Assembly (NCBI RefSeq): GCF_024643285.1
Contig: NZ_JAMSLW010000001.1
Span: 186,001 to 250,000, forward strand
Length of the DNA: 64,000 nt
Direction: 5' to 3'
Source: Parapedobacter lycopersici
Lineage (GTDB): Bacteria; Bacteroidota; Bacteroidia; Sphingobacteriales; Sphingobacteriaceae
The notes under the pieces are model-generated. The model saw only the letters and a program-made list of their open reading frames with translations, did not search any database and was not told where the DNA came from. Below are positions 27,699 through 36,638 of this stretch, one piece after another (the stretch's first letter is position 1; each line of letters opens with the position of its first letter). Made by a program: the position numbers and the translations under genes.

Positions 27699-28561
27699 GT
27701 GCGCGGCTTCCTTTTCCACCGCCGGTGCGACCAAAGCCATAGGGCTGGTTTCCGACGAATGATTTCTTCTGTAAATCGGGTATGTATATCCGTAATCCCA
27801 TGTGCATCCACACTGGCTGAATTTTCAACGAGTGTGGTAAACGTGCATTGGTAATATCCCCGACGGATCCGGTCAATATGGCAAAATACAACAGCGGCAT
27901 CCGTCATCTTTGCTATCCGTTCAGCGCCCGTATAAACCAGTGTATCCTGGTTAAGGAAGGGGATGAAATAATCGGAATCGCGGTATTGCGGTGTCTGGTC
28001 AGCTACAAAGATGCTGATGTGAGGTTTATCGCGATAAGCCACAATCTGCCGAAGTGTCTGTTTCATCGGTACCATTAAAGCGCCGAACCGGCTTCGTATT
28101 GCATTGTACAGGGTATCAAATGCCTTGTTTTTCAGTGGTTTGTATATGATTAATACCGGGTTTTCTGTCAACAGGCTGAGTCGGTGAATCCCCAATTCCC
28201 AATTAGCATAATGGGCGGTTACTCCAACAATGGGCCGCCCCGCTGCAAAGTGGCGCTCGATCTCTTCTATTTGATGGATGACTATTCTTTCTTTTACTTC
28301 CTTCTCCGATATCCGGCTCATTTTTATTGCCTCTACAATAAGGTCAGGCAGAAAGCGGAAAAACTGGCGTGCGATGGTACGCCGTTCCTCCGCTGATTTT
28401 TCGGGAAACGCATTCCGTAGATTTTCAAATACTACGTTTTTCCGGTACCGGATAATATAATACAGCACGACAAAAAGTATGTCAGACAAAAAATAGAGCG
28501 CCCAAAAAGGCAACATTGCCAGCAGGTTAATGAAGAAAGATAGTAAGGAAGACTTTCGCAT
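27695..28561 (-). CDS. LpxL/HtrB-type lysophospholipid (lipid A) acyltransferase
   Basis: 288 residues from ATG 28561 (TTG 28591 is a less likely start). A single N-terminal membrane segment (LPFWALYFLSDILFVVLYYII) precedes the acyltransferase domain, whose HX4E catalytic motif is HYANWE (about 135-140); FENLRNAFPEKS and FVADQTPQ are typical of the family. LpxL-type enzymes add a secondary acyl chain to lipid A; in Bacteroidota they may also acylate other glycolipids. First gene of the pair with the GT2, coupled by ATGA. Divergent from wbqC. Confidence 0.9.
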   Translation of the reverse strand: MRKSSLLSFFINLLAMLPFWALYFLSDILFVVLYYIIRYRKNVVFENLRNAFPEKSAEERRTIARQFFRFLPDLIVEAIKMSRISEKEVKERIVIHQIEEIERHFAAGRPIVGVTAHYANWELGIHRLSLLTENPVLIIYKPLKNKAFDTLYNAIRSRFGALMVPMKQTLRQIVAYRDKPHISIFVADQTPQYRDSDYFIPFLNQDTLVYTGAERIAKMTDAAVVFCHIDRIRRGYYQCTFTTLVENSASVDAHGITDIHTRFTEEIIRRKPALWLWSHRRWKRKPRT

Positions 28562-28608
28562 TACGGCTAATGATCGTGCGTATGGCTGCAAATATCCTTA
28601 ATTTAAGT

Positions 28609-28616
28609 TATTTTTG
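28609..28616 (+). promoter_or_regulatory. -7 promoter element of the WbqC-like gene
   Basis: TATTTTTG, a perfect TAnnTTTG match 48 bases before the ATG at 28665. No strong -33 element was seen. Confidence 0.4.
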
Positions 28617-28664
28617 CAGCACAAACTTAGATAAAGTTGCTTTTGAATAGATTTGTTGCCGCGC

Positions 28665-29282
28665 ATGGACAATCAGCTCATTTTACCTGTATTTTATTTA
28701 CCCCCAATCGCTTACTTCAGCGCTATCTTTAAGACCGAAAAATCCATTCTACTGGAAAGATACGAGCATTTTCCCAAGCAGACATACCGGACCCGTACGT
28801 CGATTTGTTCCGCCAATGGGAAGCTTGACCTGATTTTGCCGGTACAAAAGGGGAGTAACGGACATACGCAAATGAAGGATGTTAAAATTAGTTATGAAGC
28901 TGACTGGCAGCGGTTACATTGGATGGGCCTGCAGACAGCATATCGTAGTTCCGCTTATTTTGAATATTACGAAGACGACTTTTCGGTTTTTTATAACAAG
29001 CGTTACGACTATCTTTTTGATTATCATGAAGCCCAGCTGAACCTGTTGCTTACCTTGTTGAAAATAAATCGGGAGATCGGTTATACGGAAAGCTATCGGG
29101 AAGATTATGCGCCGGCCGTTGATCTGCGACAAACAATCCATCCCAAGAAAACACCCCTACACAATATAACGCAGCCCTACTACCAGGTGTTCGAGGGGAA
29201 ATTTGGCTTCATAGCTAATCTCAGCATAGTAGACCTGCTGTTTAATCACGGACCACAGAGCACCGACTATTTAATTGACTGA
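28665..29282 (+). CDS. WbqC-like family protein
   Basis: 205 residues from ATG 28665. LPVFYLPPIAYFSAIFKTEKSIL at the N terminus, HFPKQTYRTRTSICSANGKLDLILPV and GLQTAYRSSAYFEYY are signatures of the WbqC family (PF08889), found in O-antigen and other biosynthetic clusters and common in Bacteroidota. The biochemical role is not established; a link to glycan or sugar-nucleotide modification is suggested elsewhere by gene context. The gene overlaps the convergent relA/spoT gene by 12 bases at their 3' ends. Confidence 0.88.
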   Translation: MDNQLILPVFYLPPIAYFSAIFKTEKSILLERYEHFPKQTYRTRTSICSANGKLDLILPVQKGSNGHTQMKDVKISYEADWQRLHWMGLQTAYRSSAYFEYYEDDFSVFYNKRYDYLFDYHEAQLNLLLTLLKINREIGYTESYREDYAPAVDLRQTIHPKKTPLHNITQPYYQVFEGKFGFIANLSIVDLLFNHGPQSTDYLID

Positions 29283-31478
29283 GTCAAACCGTGTAATACC
29301 GGTAATGCCCTTGATCTGCTTGAGGTGTTTGATGAGGTTTTCGAGATGGGCGGTATCGTTGACGAAAATCATGATCGAGCCCTCAAAAATACCATCATTA
29401 CTTGAGATGGTAATGGATCGGATGTTTACCCTGAAGTCATCCGAGATCACCTTGGTGATCTTGTTAACAAGGCCTACGTCATCAATCCCGACAATGTGCA
29501 ACCCGGTAAGGAAGGCCAATTCCTTCTGAGATGTCCATTTGGCCTTGACGATTCGGTATCCGTAATTGGCCATCAATTTTGCGGCATTGGGACAGTTGGT
29601 CCGATGTATCTTAATTCCTTCATTAACCGTGATAAAACCGAAAACGTCGTCACCGGGTATCGGATTGCAACAGGGCGATAATGTATAGTCAATTTTCTGC
29701 AGATCGTCGCCGATCAGCAGGGTTTCATAGTCCTTTTTATTGATTTTATCTACCAGTCCGCCAATGTGTGAATTGAATTGTTGGCCATTCTGTTGCTCTG
29801 CACTTTTTTCATTTAGCGCAAACTCCTTGAGGTTCCGGATGTCGATTTCACCCTTTGCCACATTATAAAACAGATCCTGTGAAGAATGAAACTTGAAATA
29901 CATCGTCAGTTTATTGATGTTTTCAGTATTGTAGGTGATCTTCAGTGATTTAAGTTTGCGCTCGAGAATCTCTTTTCCATCTTCGGCTATTCGTCGTTTT
30001 TCTTCCTTGAGTGCCGATTTGATTTTGGATTTTGCCTTCGCTGTTACGACAAAGCTCAGCCAGTCTTCTTTAGGTGTTTGCTTGCTCGAAGTAATGATCT
30101 CTACCTGATCGCCGTTCTGCAGTCTGTGGCTTAGGGGGACCAGCTTATGGTTCACTTTGGCACCAATACAGCTAGCGCCGAGGTCAGAGTGGATTTCAAA
30201 AGCAAAATCAAGCGCTGTAGCGTCGTGCGGTAGCTGAATGAGCGCACCTTTTGGTGTAAAGATGAAAATCTCGTCCGAAAAGAGGTTCATCTTGAAATCG
30301 TCGAGAAAGTCCATCGCATTAGGCTCTGGATTACTTAAAATTTCCCGGACCTTCTGTATCCATTGATCCAATCCGCTGTCCGAGTTGGATTCTTTGTATT
30401 TCCAGTGTGCAGCAAAGCCTTTTTCCGCGATTTCGTTCATTCGGACGGTGCGGATCTGCACCTCTACCCACTGGCCTTTGGGTCCCATCACGGTCGTGTG
30501 CAGTGACTCGTAACCATTGGCTTTGGGTGAAGAAACCCAGTCACGCAAACGGTCGGGATTAGGCCGGTATAAATCGGTCACAATGGAATAGGCTTTCCAG
30601 CAGTCAGCCTTTTCGTTCTCCTGCTCGGAATCGATAATTACCCGGATTGCGAACAAATCATATACCTCCTCAAAGGGAATCGATTTCTTACGCATTTTAT
30701 TCCATATGGAAAAAATGGATTTAGGGCGGCCGAACACCTGCGCCTTGAGCCCCTGTTCGTGCAGAATTTCCTTAATCGGCTCAATGAAGTTATGGACAAA
30801 TCGCTCCCGCTCGGCCTTTTTTTCATTCAGTTTTCTCGCAATGAACTTATATGTATCCGGATCGGTATATTTCATGGATAGGTCTTCCAGCTCGGATTTG
30901 ATCGCATACAGACCCAGCCGGTGGGCTAGGGGAGCATATAAATAGGAAGTTTCAGATGCAATTTTCAACTGCTTATCCCGCGGCATGAAGTCCATCGTAC
31001 GCATGTTGTGGAGACGGTCCGCCAGTTTGATCAGGATTACCCGGACGTCGTCGGCAAGTGTAAGCAGCATTTTCCGAAAGTTTTCGGCCTGCATGGAACT
31101 GTTAGGGTCAAATATTCCCGATATCTTTGTCAGACCATCAATGATCCGGGTCACCTTTTTGCCAAATTCCCGTTCAATGTCTTCCAGTGTAATGTCGGTA
31201 TCCTCCACCACGTCATGCAGCAGCGCGCATACGATGGATGTGGTGCCCAGCCCAATCTCCTCAGCGGCAATCTGTGCGACGGCGATCGGGTGATAAATAT
31301 ATGGTTCGCCCGATTTACGGCGCATATCTTTATGGCTTTCCAGCGCCATGTCAAAAGCCCGGCGGATCATCTGCTTGTCACCCCGTTGCAGCGTAGGCTT
31401 ACAGGCGCGCAACAATGCCCGGTACCGCTTGCGGATTTCTTTACTCTCTGCTTCTAAATCAATCACCAATTCTTTCAT
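29271..31478 (-). CDS. RelA/SpoT bifunctional (p)ppGpp synthetase/hydrolase
   Basis: 735 residues in the full Rel order. HD hydrolase domain: YIYHPIAVAQIAAEE and LLHDVVEDTD with the metal-binding HD intact. Synthetase domain: HNMRTMDFMP, FGRPKSIFSIWNKM and SPKANGYESLHTTV. Then TGS (FIFTPKGALIQLPHDATALDFAFEIH), the helical/Zn region with CCNPIPGD, and ACT (LHIVGIDDVGLVNKITKVI). Both catalytic halves look functional, so it probably makes and degrades the stringent-response alarmone. Starts at ATG 31478, divergent from the DUF4294 gene. Confidence 0.95.
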   Translation of the reverse strand: MKELVIDLEAESKEIRKRYRALLRACKPTLQRGDKQMIRRAFDMALESHKDMRRKSGEPYIYHPIAVAQIAAEEIGLGTTSIVCALLHDVVEDTDITLEDIEREFGKKVTRIIDGLTKISGIFDPNSSMQAENFRKMLLTLADDVRVILIKLADRLHNMRTMDFMPRDKQLKIASETSYLYAPLAHRLGLYAIKSELEDLSMKYTDPDTYKFIARKLNEKKAERERFVHNFIEPIKEILHEQGLKAQVFGRPKSIFSIWNKMRKKSIPFEEVYDLFAIRVIIDSEQENEKADCWKAYSIVTDLYRPNPDRLRDWVSSPKANGYESLHTTVMGPKGQWVEVQIRTVRMNEIAEKGFAAHWKYKESNSDSGLDQWIQKVREILSNPEPNAMDFLDDFKMNLFSDEIFIFTPKGALIQLPHDATALDFAFEIHSDLGASCIGAKVNHKLVPLSHRLQNGDQVEIITSSKQTPKEDWLSFVVTAKAKSKIKSALKEEKRRIAEDGKEILERKLKSLKITYNTENINKLTMYFKFHSSQDLFYNVAKGEIDIRNLKEFALNEKSAEQQNGQQFNSHIGGLVDKINKKDYETLLIGDDLQKIDYTLSPCCNPIPGDDVFGFITVNEGIKIHRTNCPNAAKLMANYGYRIVKAKWTSQKELAFLTGLHIVGIDDVGLVNKITKVISDDFRVNIRSITISSNDGIFEGSIMIFVNDTAHLENLIKHLKQIKGITGITRFDSVN

Positions 31479-31513
31479 ACAGATCGCCTTATCTTTTTAT
31501 AACGTACAATTCC

Positions 31514-31521
31514 TATATTTG
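31514..31521 (+). promoter_or_regulatory. -7 promoter element of the DUF4294 gene
   Basis: TATATTTG, a perfect TAnnTTTG match 92 bases before the ATG at 31614, in the divergent region with relA/spoT. The -33 region is T-rich but lacks TTTG. Confidence 0.45.
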
Positions 31522-31613
31522 TATAGCCGTATTTATTGGACTGCGTTTTGCTGTGTCCGTTTAATTCAGATAAATATACGGAATTTGTCAGTGATTTTAA
31601 AACAAGGGTTCCC

Positions 31614-32237
31614 ATGAATCTGCCTGCTTTGTTGATTTTTTGTGGCGGACTGCTGTTCGGTACGGGTGCGGTGGCCCAGGACACCGTTGCTATGGATTCA
31701 GCGACCGTGCAGCCGGGTGGCCGGTTGGTACGCACTACGGTGACGGATGGCGAGCCTATGCCCTGGATGCGGATCCCAGAGGTGCAAGTGGTGCGGAAAC
31801 GTATTTTTAGAAGCCCTGAAGACAAGGCTCGTTACATGCGTCTGCGTTATAACGTCATCAAAGTATTACCCTATGCCCGTTATGCACAGCGACGGTATGA
31901 ACAACTTTATCGTGACCTGGCAATGACCAGCAGCAGACGCGAACAAAAGCTACTGGTAAAAGCCTGCGAAAAGGAAATTAAGGATATGTTCAACCGGGAA
32001 GTGAAAAAAATGACCATTTCGCAGGGCGAAATCCTGATCAAATTGATTGACCGGCAGACGGGCAACTCCAGTTATGAGGTAGTGCGCGAATTACGGGGCG
32101 GGTTTACAGCATTCTTTTACCAATCGATTGCAAGGGTATTTGGGCATAATCTCAAAAGCAAATACAATGTGGAAGAGGAGTATGAAATAGAAAATATCAT
32201 CCGCAGCCTGGAGCACCCGTCATCCAGGTATTTTTGA
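31614..32237 (+). CDS. DUF4294 family secreted protein
   Basis: 207 residues from ATG 31614, which gives a signal peptide (NLPALLIFCGGLLFGTGAVAQ). The rest matches the Bacteroidota DUF4294 family: PMPWMRIPEVQVVRKR, then a helical basic region RYMRLRYNVIKVLPYARYA, and KMTISQGEILIKLIDRQTG and ELRGGFTAFFYQSIARVFG. The family is periplasmic and of unknown function. The gene precedes bshB1 by 52 bases. Confidence 0.85.
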   Translation: MNLPALLIFCGGLLFGTGAVAQDTVAMDSATVQPGGRLVRTTVTDGEPMPWMRIPEVQVVRKRIFRSPEDKARYMRLRYNVIKVLPYARYAQRRYEQLYRDLAMTSSRREQKLLVKACEKEIKDMFNREVKKMTISQGEILIKLIDRQTGNSSYEVVRELRGGFTAFFYQSIARVFGHNLKSKYNVEEEYEIENIIRSLEHPSSRYF

Positions 32238-32289
32238 CCCGGTTATCGTATCTTTGTGCACGGTAACGTAAATACATAAGCACACATAC

Positions 32290-33030
32290 ATGAGCGAGAT
32301 TCATACCAAGTTAGCTATATTGGTTATCACCGTACATCCAGACGATGCCGAATTGGGTTGCGGCGGTACAATCCTGAAACACGTGGCTATGGGCCGTAAG
32401 GTTGGCATCGTCGATCTGACCCGCGGCGAACTCGGTACCCGTGGCACGCCAGAAATACGGGCGGAGGAAGCTTCAGCCGCGGCCAGGATACTTGGCCTGC
32501 ACACCCGGGAGAATCTGGGCATGCGTGACGGGTTTTTTAGTAATGATGAACGTCATCAGCTGCAGGTAGTCCGCGCAATACGCAGGTACCGTCCGGAGAT
32601 AATAATTACCAATGCGCTGCATGACCGCCATCCGGACCATGGACGGGCAGGTGAGTTGGTTAATGATGCCACGTTCCTGGCCGGTCTGCGTAAAGTGGAA
32701 ACGGAGGAGGACAATGGGCAACCACAGGTACCCCATCGTCCGGGGCTACTGCTTCAGCTGATTCAGGACCGCTATATCAAACCGGATATTGCTGTTGATG
32801 TAAGCGACTACTGGCAGCAGAAAGTCCAGGCCATACAGGCATATAAATCACAGTTTTATCATGCTGGATATCATGCAGATGAGCCCGAAACCTATATCTC
32901 CCGGCCGGATTTTATGGAATATATCGAAGCTCGTGCCAGGGAATACGGTAAATATATCGGAGCCCGCTATGCAGAAGGATATACCTGTCGCAGGCTATTG
33001 GGTGTCGATGATCTGTTTTCGCTGAAATAA
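32290..33030 (+). CDS. bshB1: Bacillithiol biosynthesis deacetylase BshB1
   Basis: 246 residues of the LmbE/PIG-L zinc deacetylase fold. The metal motif HPDDAELGCGGT is at about 15-26, a second ligand region is NALHDRHPDHGRAGELV (about 110), and ENLGMRDGFF is typical of BshB1 rather than BshB2. It removes the acetyl group from GlcNAc-malate to give GlcN-malate, the second bacillithiol step. A residue before the HPDD is Val where Ala or Gly is usual. bshA and bshC are not in the window. A -7 match (TATCTTTG, 32249-32256) lies upstream. Confidence 0.92.
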   Translation: MSEIHTKLAILVITVHPDDAELGCGGTILKHVAMGRKVGIVDLTRGELGTRGTPEIRAEEASAAARILGLHTRENLGMRDGFFSNDERHQLQVVRAIRRYRPEIIITNALHDRHPDHGRAGELVNDATFLAGLRKVETEEDNGQPQVPHRPGLLLQLIQDRYIKPDIAVDVSDYWQQKVQAIQAYKSQFYHAGYHADEPETYISRPDFMEYIEARAREYGKYIGARYAEGYTCRRLLGVDDLFSLK

Positions 33031-33083
33031 ATCACCGTACACGTTCGGATGCGGGAATAAGGTAAGGAAGTGGAATTACACGA

Positions 33084-33410
33084 TTAAACGGCAAAGCTCT
33101 CGCCGCAGGCACACGTACGTGACGCATTGGGATTATGGAATTCAAATCCCTTGCCCGTCAGCCCGTCTGAATAGTCGAGTTCAGTGCCGGCAAGATACAG
33201 GTAGGACTTGATATCCAAACAGATGCTGATGCCATTGTCTTCAAATACCTGATCACCTTTTTTTTCCTCATTGTCAAAATGAAGCTTATAACTTAAACCC
33301 GAACAGCCGCCACTTTCCACCGCTACGCGTACAAAGTAGGAATCGTCGTAATTTTCATTGCGCATAATGTCCAGAATGCGCGCTTTAGCCTTTTCTGTTA
33401 CGGTAACCAT
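33084..33410 (-). CDS. A-type iron-sulfur carrier (IscA/ErpA/SufA family)
   Basis: 108 residues. The three conserved cysteines that bind the cluster are present: C36 in SGGCSGLSY and C100/C102 in TCACGESF near the C terminus. A-type carriers hand Fe-S clusters to client proteins. The gene is alone, so IscA, SufA and ErpA cannot be separated. It starts at ATG 33410. Confidence 0.93.
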   Translation of the reverse strand: MVTVTEKAKARILDIMRNENYDDSYFVRVAVESGGCSGLSYKLHFDNEEKKGDQVFEDNGISICLDIKSYLYLAGTELDYSDGLTGKGFEFHNPNASRTCACGESFAV

Positions 33411-33583
33411 CGATTTTATAATTTAATCCCTATGATTATGGTTACAAAGATCGGCATATTCATTAACTATTGCAAAAGTGTGCGTTTGTGGGATGTCATT
33501 TTTTGGACCTCCGATAGTTGATACGGAAATAAGATGAGTTCAATGTGGCAATAGATTAACACCGTTGACTTACAGATCATCAA

Positions 33584-33651
33584 TACACCGTACACCCATT
33601 TTATCCGGATGGATGTACGGTGTAAGTAATTGTAATCCTGCTCCCAGGATT
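33584..33651. repeat. Two adjacent intergenic hairpins
   Basis: Arms 33584-33599 and 33609-33624 form a 16-base stem with one mismatch (G-U if transcribed on the minus strand) and a 9-base loop. A second hairpin follows with AATCCTG (33634-33640 region) pairing with CAGGATT across a 4-base loop, ending at 33651. The region separates the 3' end of the copper/redox cluster from the Fe-S carrier gene; neither stem has a T-run. The remaining gap (33411-33583) holds no gene I would support. Confidence 0.6.
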
Positions 33652-33687
33652 GGTCGATGCCTTTTTGATTAAGCAGGCAAGACGGAA

Positions 33688-34623
33688 TCAGAATGCAAAC
33701 GATACATGTGCCATCCATCGGTTTCCGGCAATAGCCCGGCCATCTGCCAGGTGCTGGTCAAGCAGTAATTGGTGATTCGCACCGAGAGATAGTCTACCGG
33801 CATTCAGTTCCAGGCCGATAATACCGGTAGTTGCATATCCACCGGACTGAGCAACCGGATAGCGTTTCTGTGTTTCATCTTTTTCCTGTGTTTCATACAT
33901 AATTCCGGCATTGGGTGCAATGCGTAGGCGATTCTGAATATTAAACTTATAATAGAAGAGGGCATTTGCAGTGAATTTGTTACCATAGCGGTATGCGTAG
34001 TTGTTCTCCGTATTGATTTTGTAGCTTGCATTCACATTCAACCCCAGATCCATTAACCGGATGTCATAAGCCAGGTTAGCCATGAAATCAGTGCTGGCGG
34101 TACCCAACTGGAAATTGTTAGGTGAGTCCTGTGACGCATTGGTCCGTTCACTGTTATCATACTGTCCTGTAGGTGTTTTTATTCCAACGCCTGCCCATAG
34201 GGAGTGGATTAGGATTTTATTGTCGGAAGTACCGGTTAGCTGTTCAAATACTTTGTAATAGCCCATTAAGGCCACGTCGCCCAAGCCACTTTTCTCACCT
34301 GTCTCCCCACTTCCAGGTATTTCCCTGCGGTTGAAATTGTAGGGGATAATGGCCATCGCCCGCCAGCGGGTACCAAAATTCCAGGCTCCCCAGAGCTCGT
34401 AGCTTTGATAGGTTTCGTCAGCCGTAAGGGGCGTCCGGTTTCCTGATGGACCCAAATGCGTCGTCAGTGGGCGGTGTTGATAACGTAGCCCCACGAACCG
34501 CTTGTTGAAGTCGGGTAGAATGCCGAGATAGTATGTGCCTACGCCACATCCGCAGATGTCGCAGGCAAGGGCAGGACGCAATGCTGCCAGGCAGAGTAAG
34601 AGCGTAATGATGGTATGTTTCAT
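33688..34623 (-). CDS. Outer-membrane-type protein with N-terminal CDICGCG motif
   Basis: 311 residues. A signal peptide (hydrophobic to about residue 19, LRPALA) is followed at once by the mature Cys-rich motif CDICGCGVGTYYLG. The remainder is rich in alternating beta patterns (FVGLRYQHRPL, LGDVALMGYYKVF, NANLAYDI-like stretches) and ends in Phe (HVSFAF), so it is probably an outer-membrane beta-barrel. It is the last gene of the cluster with the di-haem peroxidase and the MbnP-like protein, 12 bases after the peroxidase gene. The N-terminal CxxCxC could bind a metal; this is inference. Confidence 0.7.
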   Translation of the reverse strand: MKHTIITLLLCLAALRPALACDICGCGVGTYYLGILPDFNKRFVGLRYQHRPLTTHLGPSGNRTPLTADETYQSYELWGAWNFGTRWRAMAIIPYNFNRREIPGSGETGEKSGLGDVALMGYYKVFEQLTGTSDNKILIHSLWAGVGIKTPTGQYDNSERTNASQDSPNNFQLGTASTDFMANLAYDIRLMDLGLNVNASYKINTENNYAYRYGNKFTANALFYYKFNIQNRLRIAPNAGIMYETQEKDETQKRYPVAQSGGYATTGIIGLELNAGRLSLGANHQLLLDQHLADGRAIAGNRWMAHVSFAF

Positions 34624-34635
34624 GATAATAATTTT

Positions 34636-35694
34636 TTAATTTCCTACCCCCAGAAAGGGATCGGTTACGAATTTTTCGTCATTCAGGGTTTGCAAAAAGG
34701 CCAGAAGGTCCGTCTTTTCCGTTTCGGAAAGCACAATACCCCGTGACCCATCGGGATTACGCAACAGCGGGTCAAGGTTGGGTGTATCCCGTACTTCGCG
34801 ACGATAGTGCGCAATTACGGCCGCTAAGGTAAGCAGCCTGCCATCGTGCATATACGGTGCGGTATATTTCAGGTTCCGGAGACTGGGTACCTTAAACTTG
34901 TAGCTGTCCGTGTCGTTGAGCGTAATCATATACCGTCCCTGGTCATTAATGGGATTCGGCCCCAGTCCGTTGTCCCGGAACGACTGGTCGGTAAACAACG
35001 GTTCCGCATGACAACCTGCGCAATGTTGCTGATAAACGGCATAACCTGCCTGCTCATCGGCAGTGAAGGCTGTGTGACCCTCGCCGCGCATGACCTTATC
35101 GTATTTTGCATTGCTGCTCACGGCCATCAGCATAAACTGCGATAACGCTTTCAGGAAATTTGCTGTGCTGATTTCCGGACTACCGAATGCCTTTTCGAAT
35201 AACCGGGGGTACTGTGTGTGCTGGCGGAGTTTAGCCAGTACGTTCATGAGCGACTCATCCATTTCCACCGGATTTTCAATGGGTGCGATGGCCAGCATGT
35301 CCAAGTGGAACACACCGCCGTCCCAGAAGAAATTTTTGCTCCAGGCCAGATTCATGATTGGCGGTGCGTTCCGTGTACCCAGTTTGTCATCTATTCCGTG
35401 GCTTACGTCATGACCGTGATGGGTAAACGCGGACGACTGAATGTGACAACTCGCGCACGAGATGGTGTTATTGCGCGATAACAAAGGGTCATGGAATAAC
35501 TTCCTGCCCAGTTCGAAACCTGCCTGGTTAATTGGGTTGGCATTCAGGTCGTACACCGGTTCGGGAAAGTTGGCAGGCTTTTTAAACCCACCGAACCAAT
35601 CAGGAGCAACATCAGCAGCCTTGTTACAGGCTACGGCGCAGGCGAGCACCAGGCAGAGCACGGCGAATGGCCTCCCTGTTCGTCGACTATTCAT
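34636..35694 (-). CDS. Di-haem MauG / cytochrome c peroxidase family lipoprotein (MbnH-like)
   Basis: 352 residues from ATG 35694 (35703 is three codons longer). A lipoprotein signal is visible, with the Cys at ACAVACNKA. Two c-type haem sites are present: CASCH (about 80) and CAGCH (about 230), with MauG-type spacing. Proteins of this type reduce peroxide or oxidise partner Trp residues. It overlaps the upstream MbnP-like gene by a few bases, the same pairing as MbnH with MbnP, where MbnH converts a Trp of MbnP to kynurenine. The stop is 12 bases before the CDICGCG gene. Confidence 0.9.
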   Translation of the reverse strand: MNSRRTGRPFAVLCLVLACAVACNKAADVAPDWFGGFKKPANFPEPVYDLNANPINQAGFELGRKLFHDPLLSRNNTISCASCHIQSSAFTHHGHDVSHGIDDKLGTRNAPPIMNLAWSKNFFWDGGVFHLDMLAIAPIENPVEMDESLMNVLAKLRQHTQYPRLFEKAFGSPEISTANFLKALSQFMLMAVSSNAKYDKVMRGEGHTAFTADEQAGYAVYQQHCAGCHAEPLFTDQSFRDNGLGPNPINDQGRYMITLNDTDSYKFKVPSLRNLKYTAPYMHDGRLLTLAAVIAHYRREVRDTPNLDPLLRNPDGSRGIVLSETEKTDLLAFLQTLNDEKFVTDPFLGVGN

Positions 35695-36535
35695 GTGTGC
35701 CATTCAACGGTTCAAAATTATGTGTATGGTCATGCGAAAACATAGCCTGATAGTTATTGGCAATGAAGGCGCTGTAATCACCGAACATCACAGTAGGGTT
35801 TTCGGCTAGGCTCACGGTTGTACTTCCATTGAAAACCTTGGCCAGGTCAATAAAAAGATGGACATTGCTGCTGAGTTCCTGCCGAACATTGGCGGTGCCT
35901 GCGCGGCTCAGGTCGAGCGATACCGTCTTAATGTTATTGAGCGTCGGCGCGTCATAACCGCCAAATCCACCGATATGATAACGGTATCGGTGCTGTCCGG
36001 TGGGATCACCTTCAAGGTCAACCGCCGGGGATTGACCTTCCATCTTAAAGAAGATGTAACCGCTGTTCCACGACCAGTACATGCCACCACCGTTGTGATC
36101 GCCGGCAGGGTCAAGTACTCCCGTTCGATCTTCTACGGGCATGGTGCTGCGCAGGCTATCTACACCCAGTAGGAACGTCAGCTGAGTATAGTCACCCTCG
36201 GGTACCTCAATATTCACAAACTGGCTTTCGGTAACCGACGCGTCGATGAGGAAATAGCTTTCTTCTTGGGGCACCGTGTAAGTACGTCCGTCGGCTGTAC
36301 TGATTTTGACATTACTGACATAATACTTCAATAGATCAACTGTAAACAATTCGCCGGCTGTATTGGTATATTCGCCACTGCCGAGTTGCAGCTTTTTGTC
36401 ACCCACGATGTGGTCAAACTTCAGCTGCAGGTTACCCGTCAGTTGCTGGTCGGGTGCAGGCCCCTCATTCTTGCTGCAGGAAGTGAATGATAAAACACCT
36501 AAGGTGAATACAATGAGATATTGATAAGCTTTCAT
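35687..36535 (-). CDS. MbnP-like copper-associated lipoprotein
   Basis: 282 residues from ATG 36535 (36574 is an alternative). A lipobox LSFTSC leads to a periplasmic or outer-membrane lipoprotein. LQLKFDHIVGDKKL, FTVDLLKYYVSNVKI and the glycine/tryptophan-rich GGGMYWSWNSGYIFFKMEG are MbnP signatures; the Trp-Ser-Trp is the likely site of oxidative modification by the partner di-haem enzyme. Several His near the C terminus (HDHTHN) could bind Cu. It immediately precedes the di-haem gene in a shared unit, and is preceded by the two small membrane proteins. Confidence 0.9.
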   Translation of the reverse strand: MKAYQYLIVFTLGVLSFTSCSKNEGPAPDQQLTGNLQLKFDHIVGDKKLQLGSGEYTNTAGELFTVDLLKYYVSNVKISTADGRTYTVPQEESYFLIDASVTESQFVNIEVPEGDYTQLTFLLGVDSLRSTMPVEDRTGVLDPAGDHNGGGMYWSWNSGYIFFKMEGQSPAVDLEGDPTGQHRYRYHIGGFGGYDAPTLNNIKTVSLDLSRAGTANVRQELSSNVHLFIDLAKVFNGSTTVSLAENPTVMFGDYSAFIANNYQAMFSHDHTHNFEPLNGTHE

Positions 36536-36638
36536 TTTGCTGTTATTTGTTATTCCGATAATTTGTTTATTCACAGGATATCCGGTATAGAACAGCTACT
36601 GCTCCATACGATGGGATTATGTAATTATGGTGTGTTAA

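Noticed and set aside
32233-32256. TTTG plus TATCTTTG as a full promoter before bshB1
   Set aside because: The spacing is 12 bases, too short for the 19-21 of the Bacteroidota consensus; only the -7 match is mentioned.
33467-33718. Minus-strand open frame of 83 codons in the gap after the CDICGCG gene
   Set aside because: It overlaps the 3' end of a real gene, lies across the hairpin region and has no recognisable protein features.
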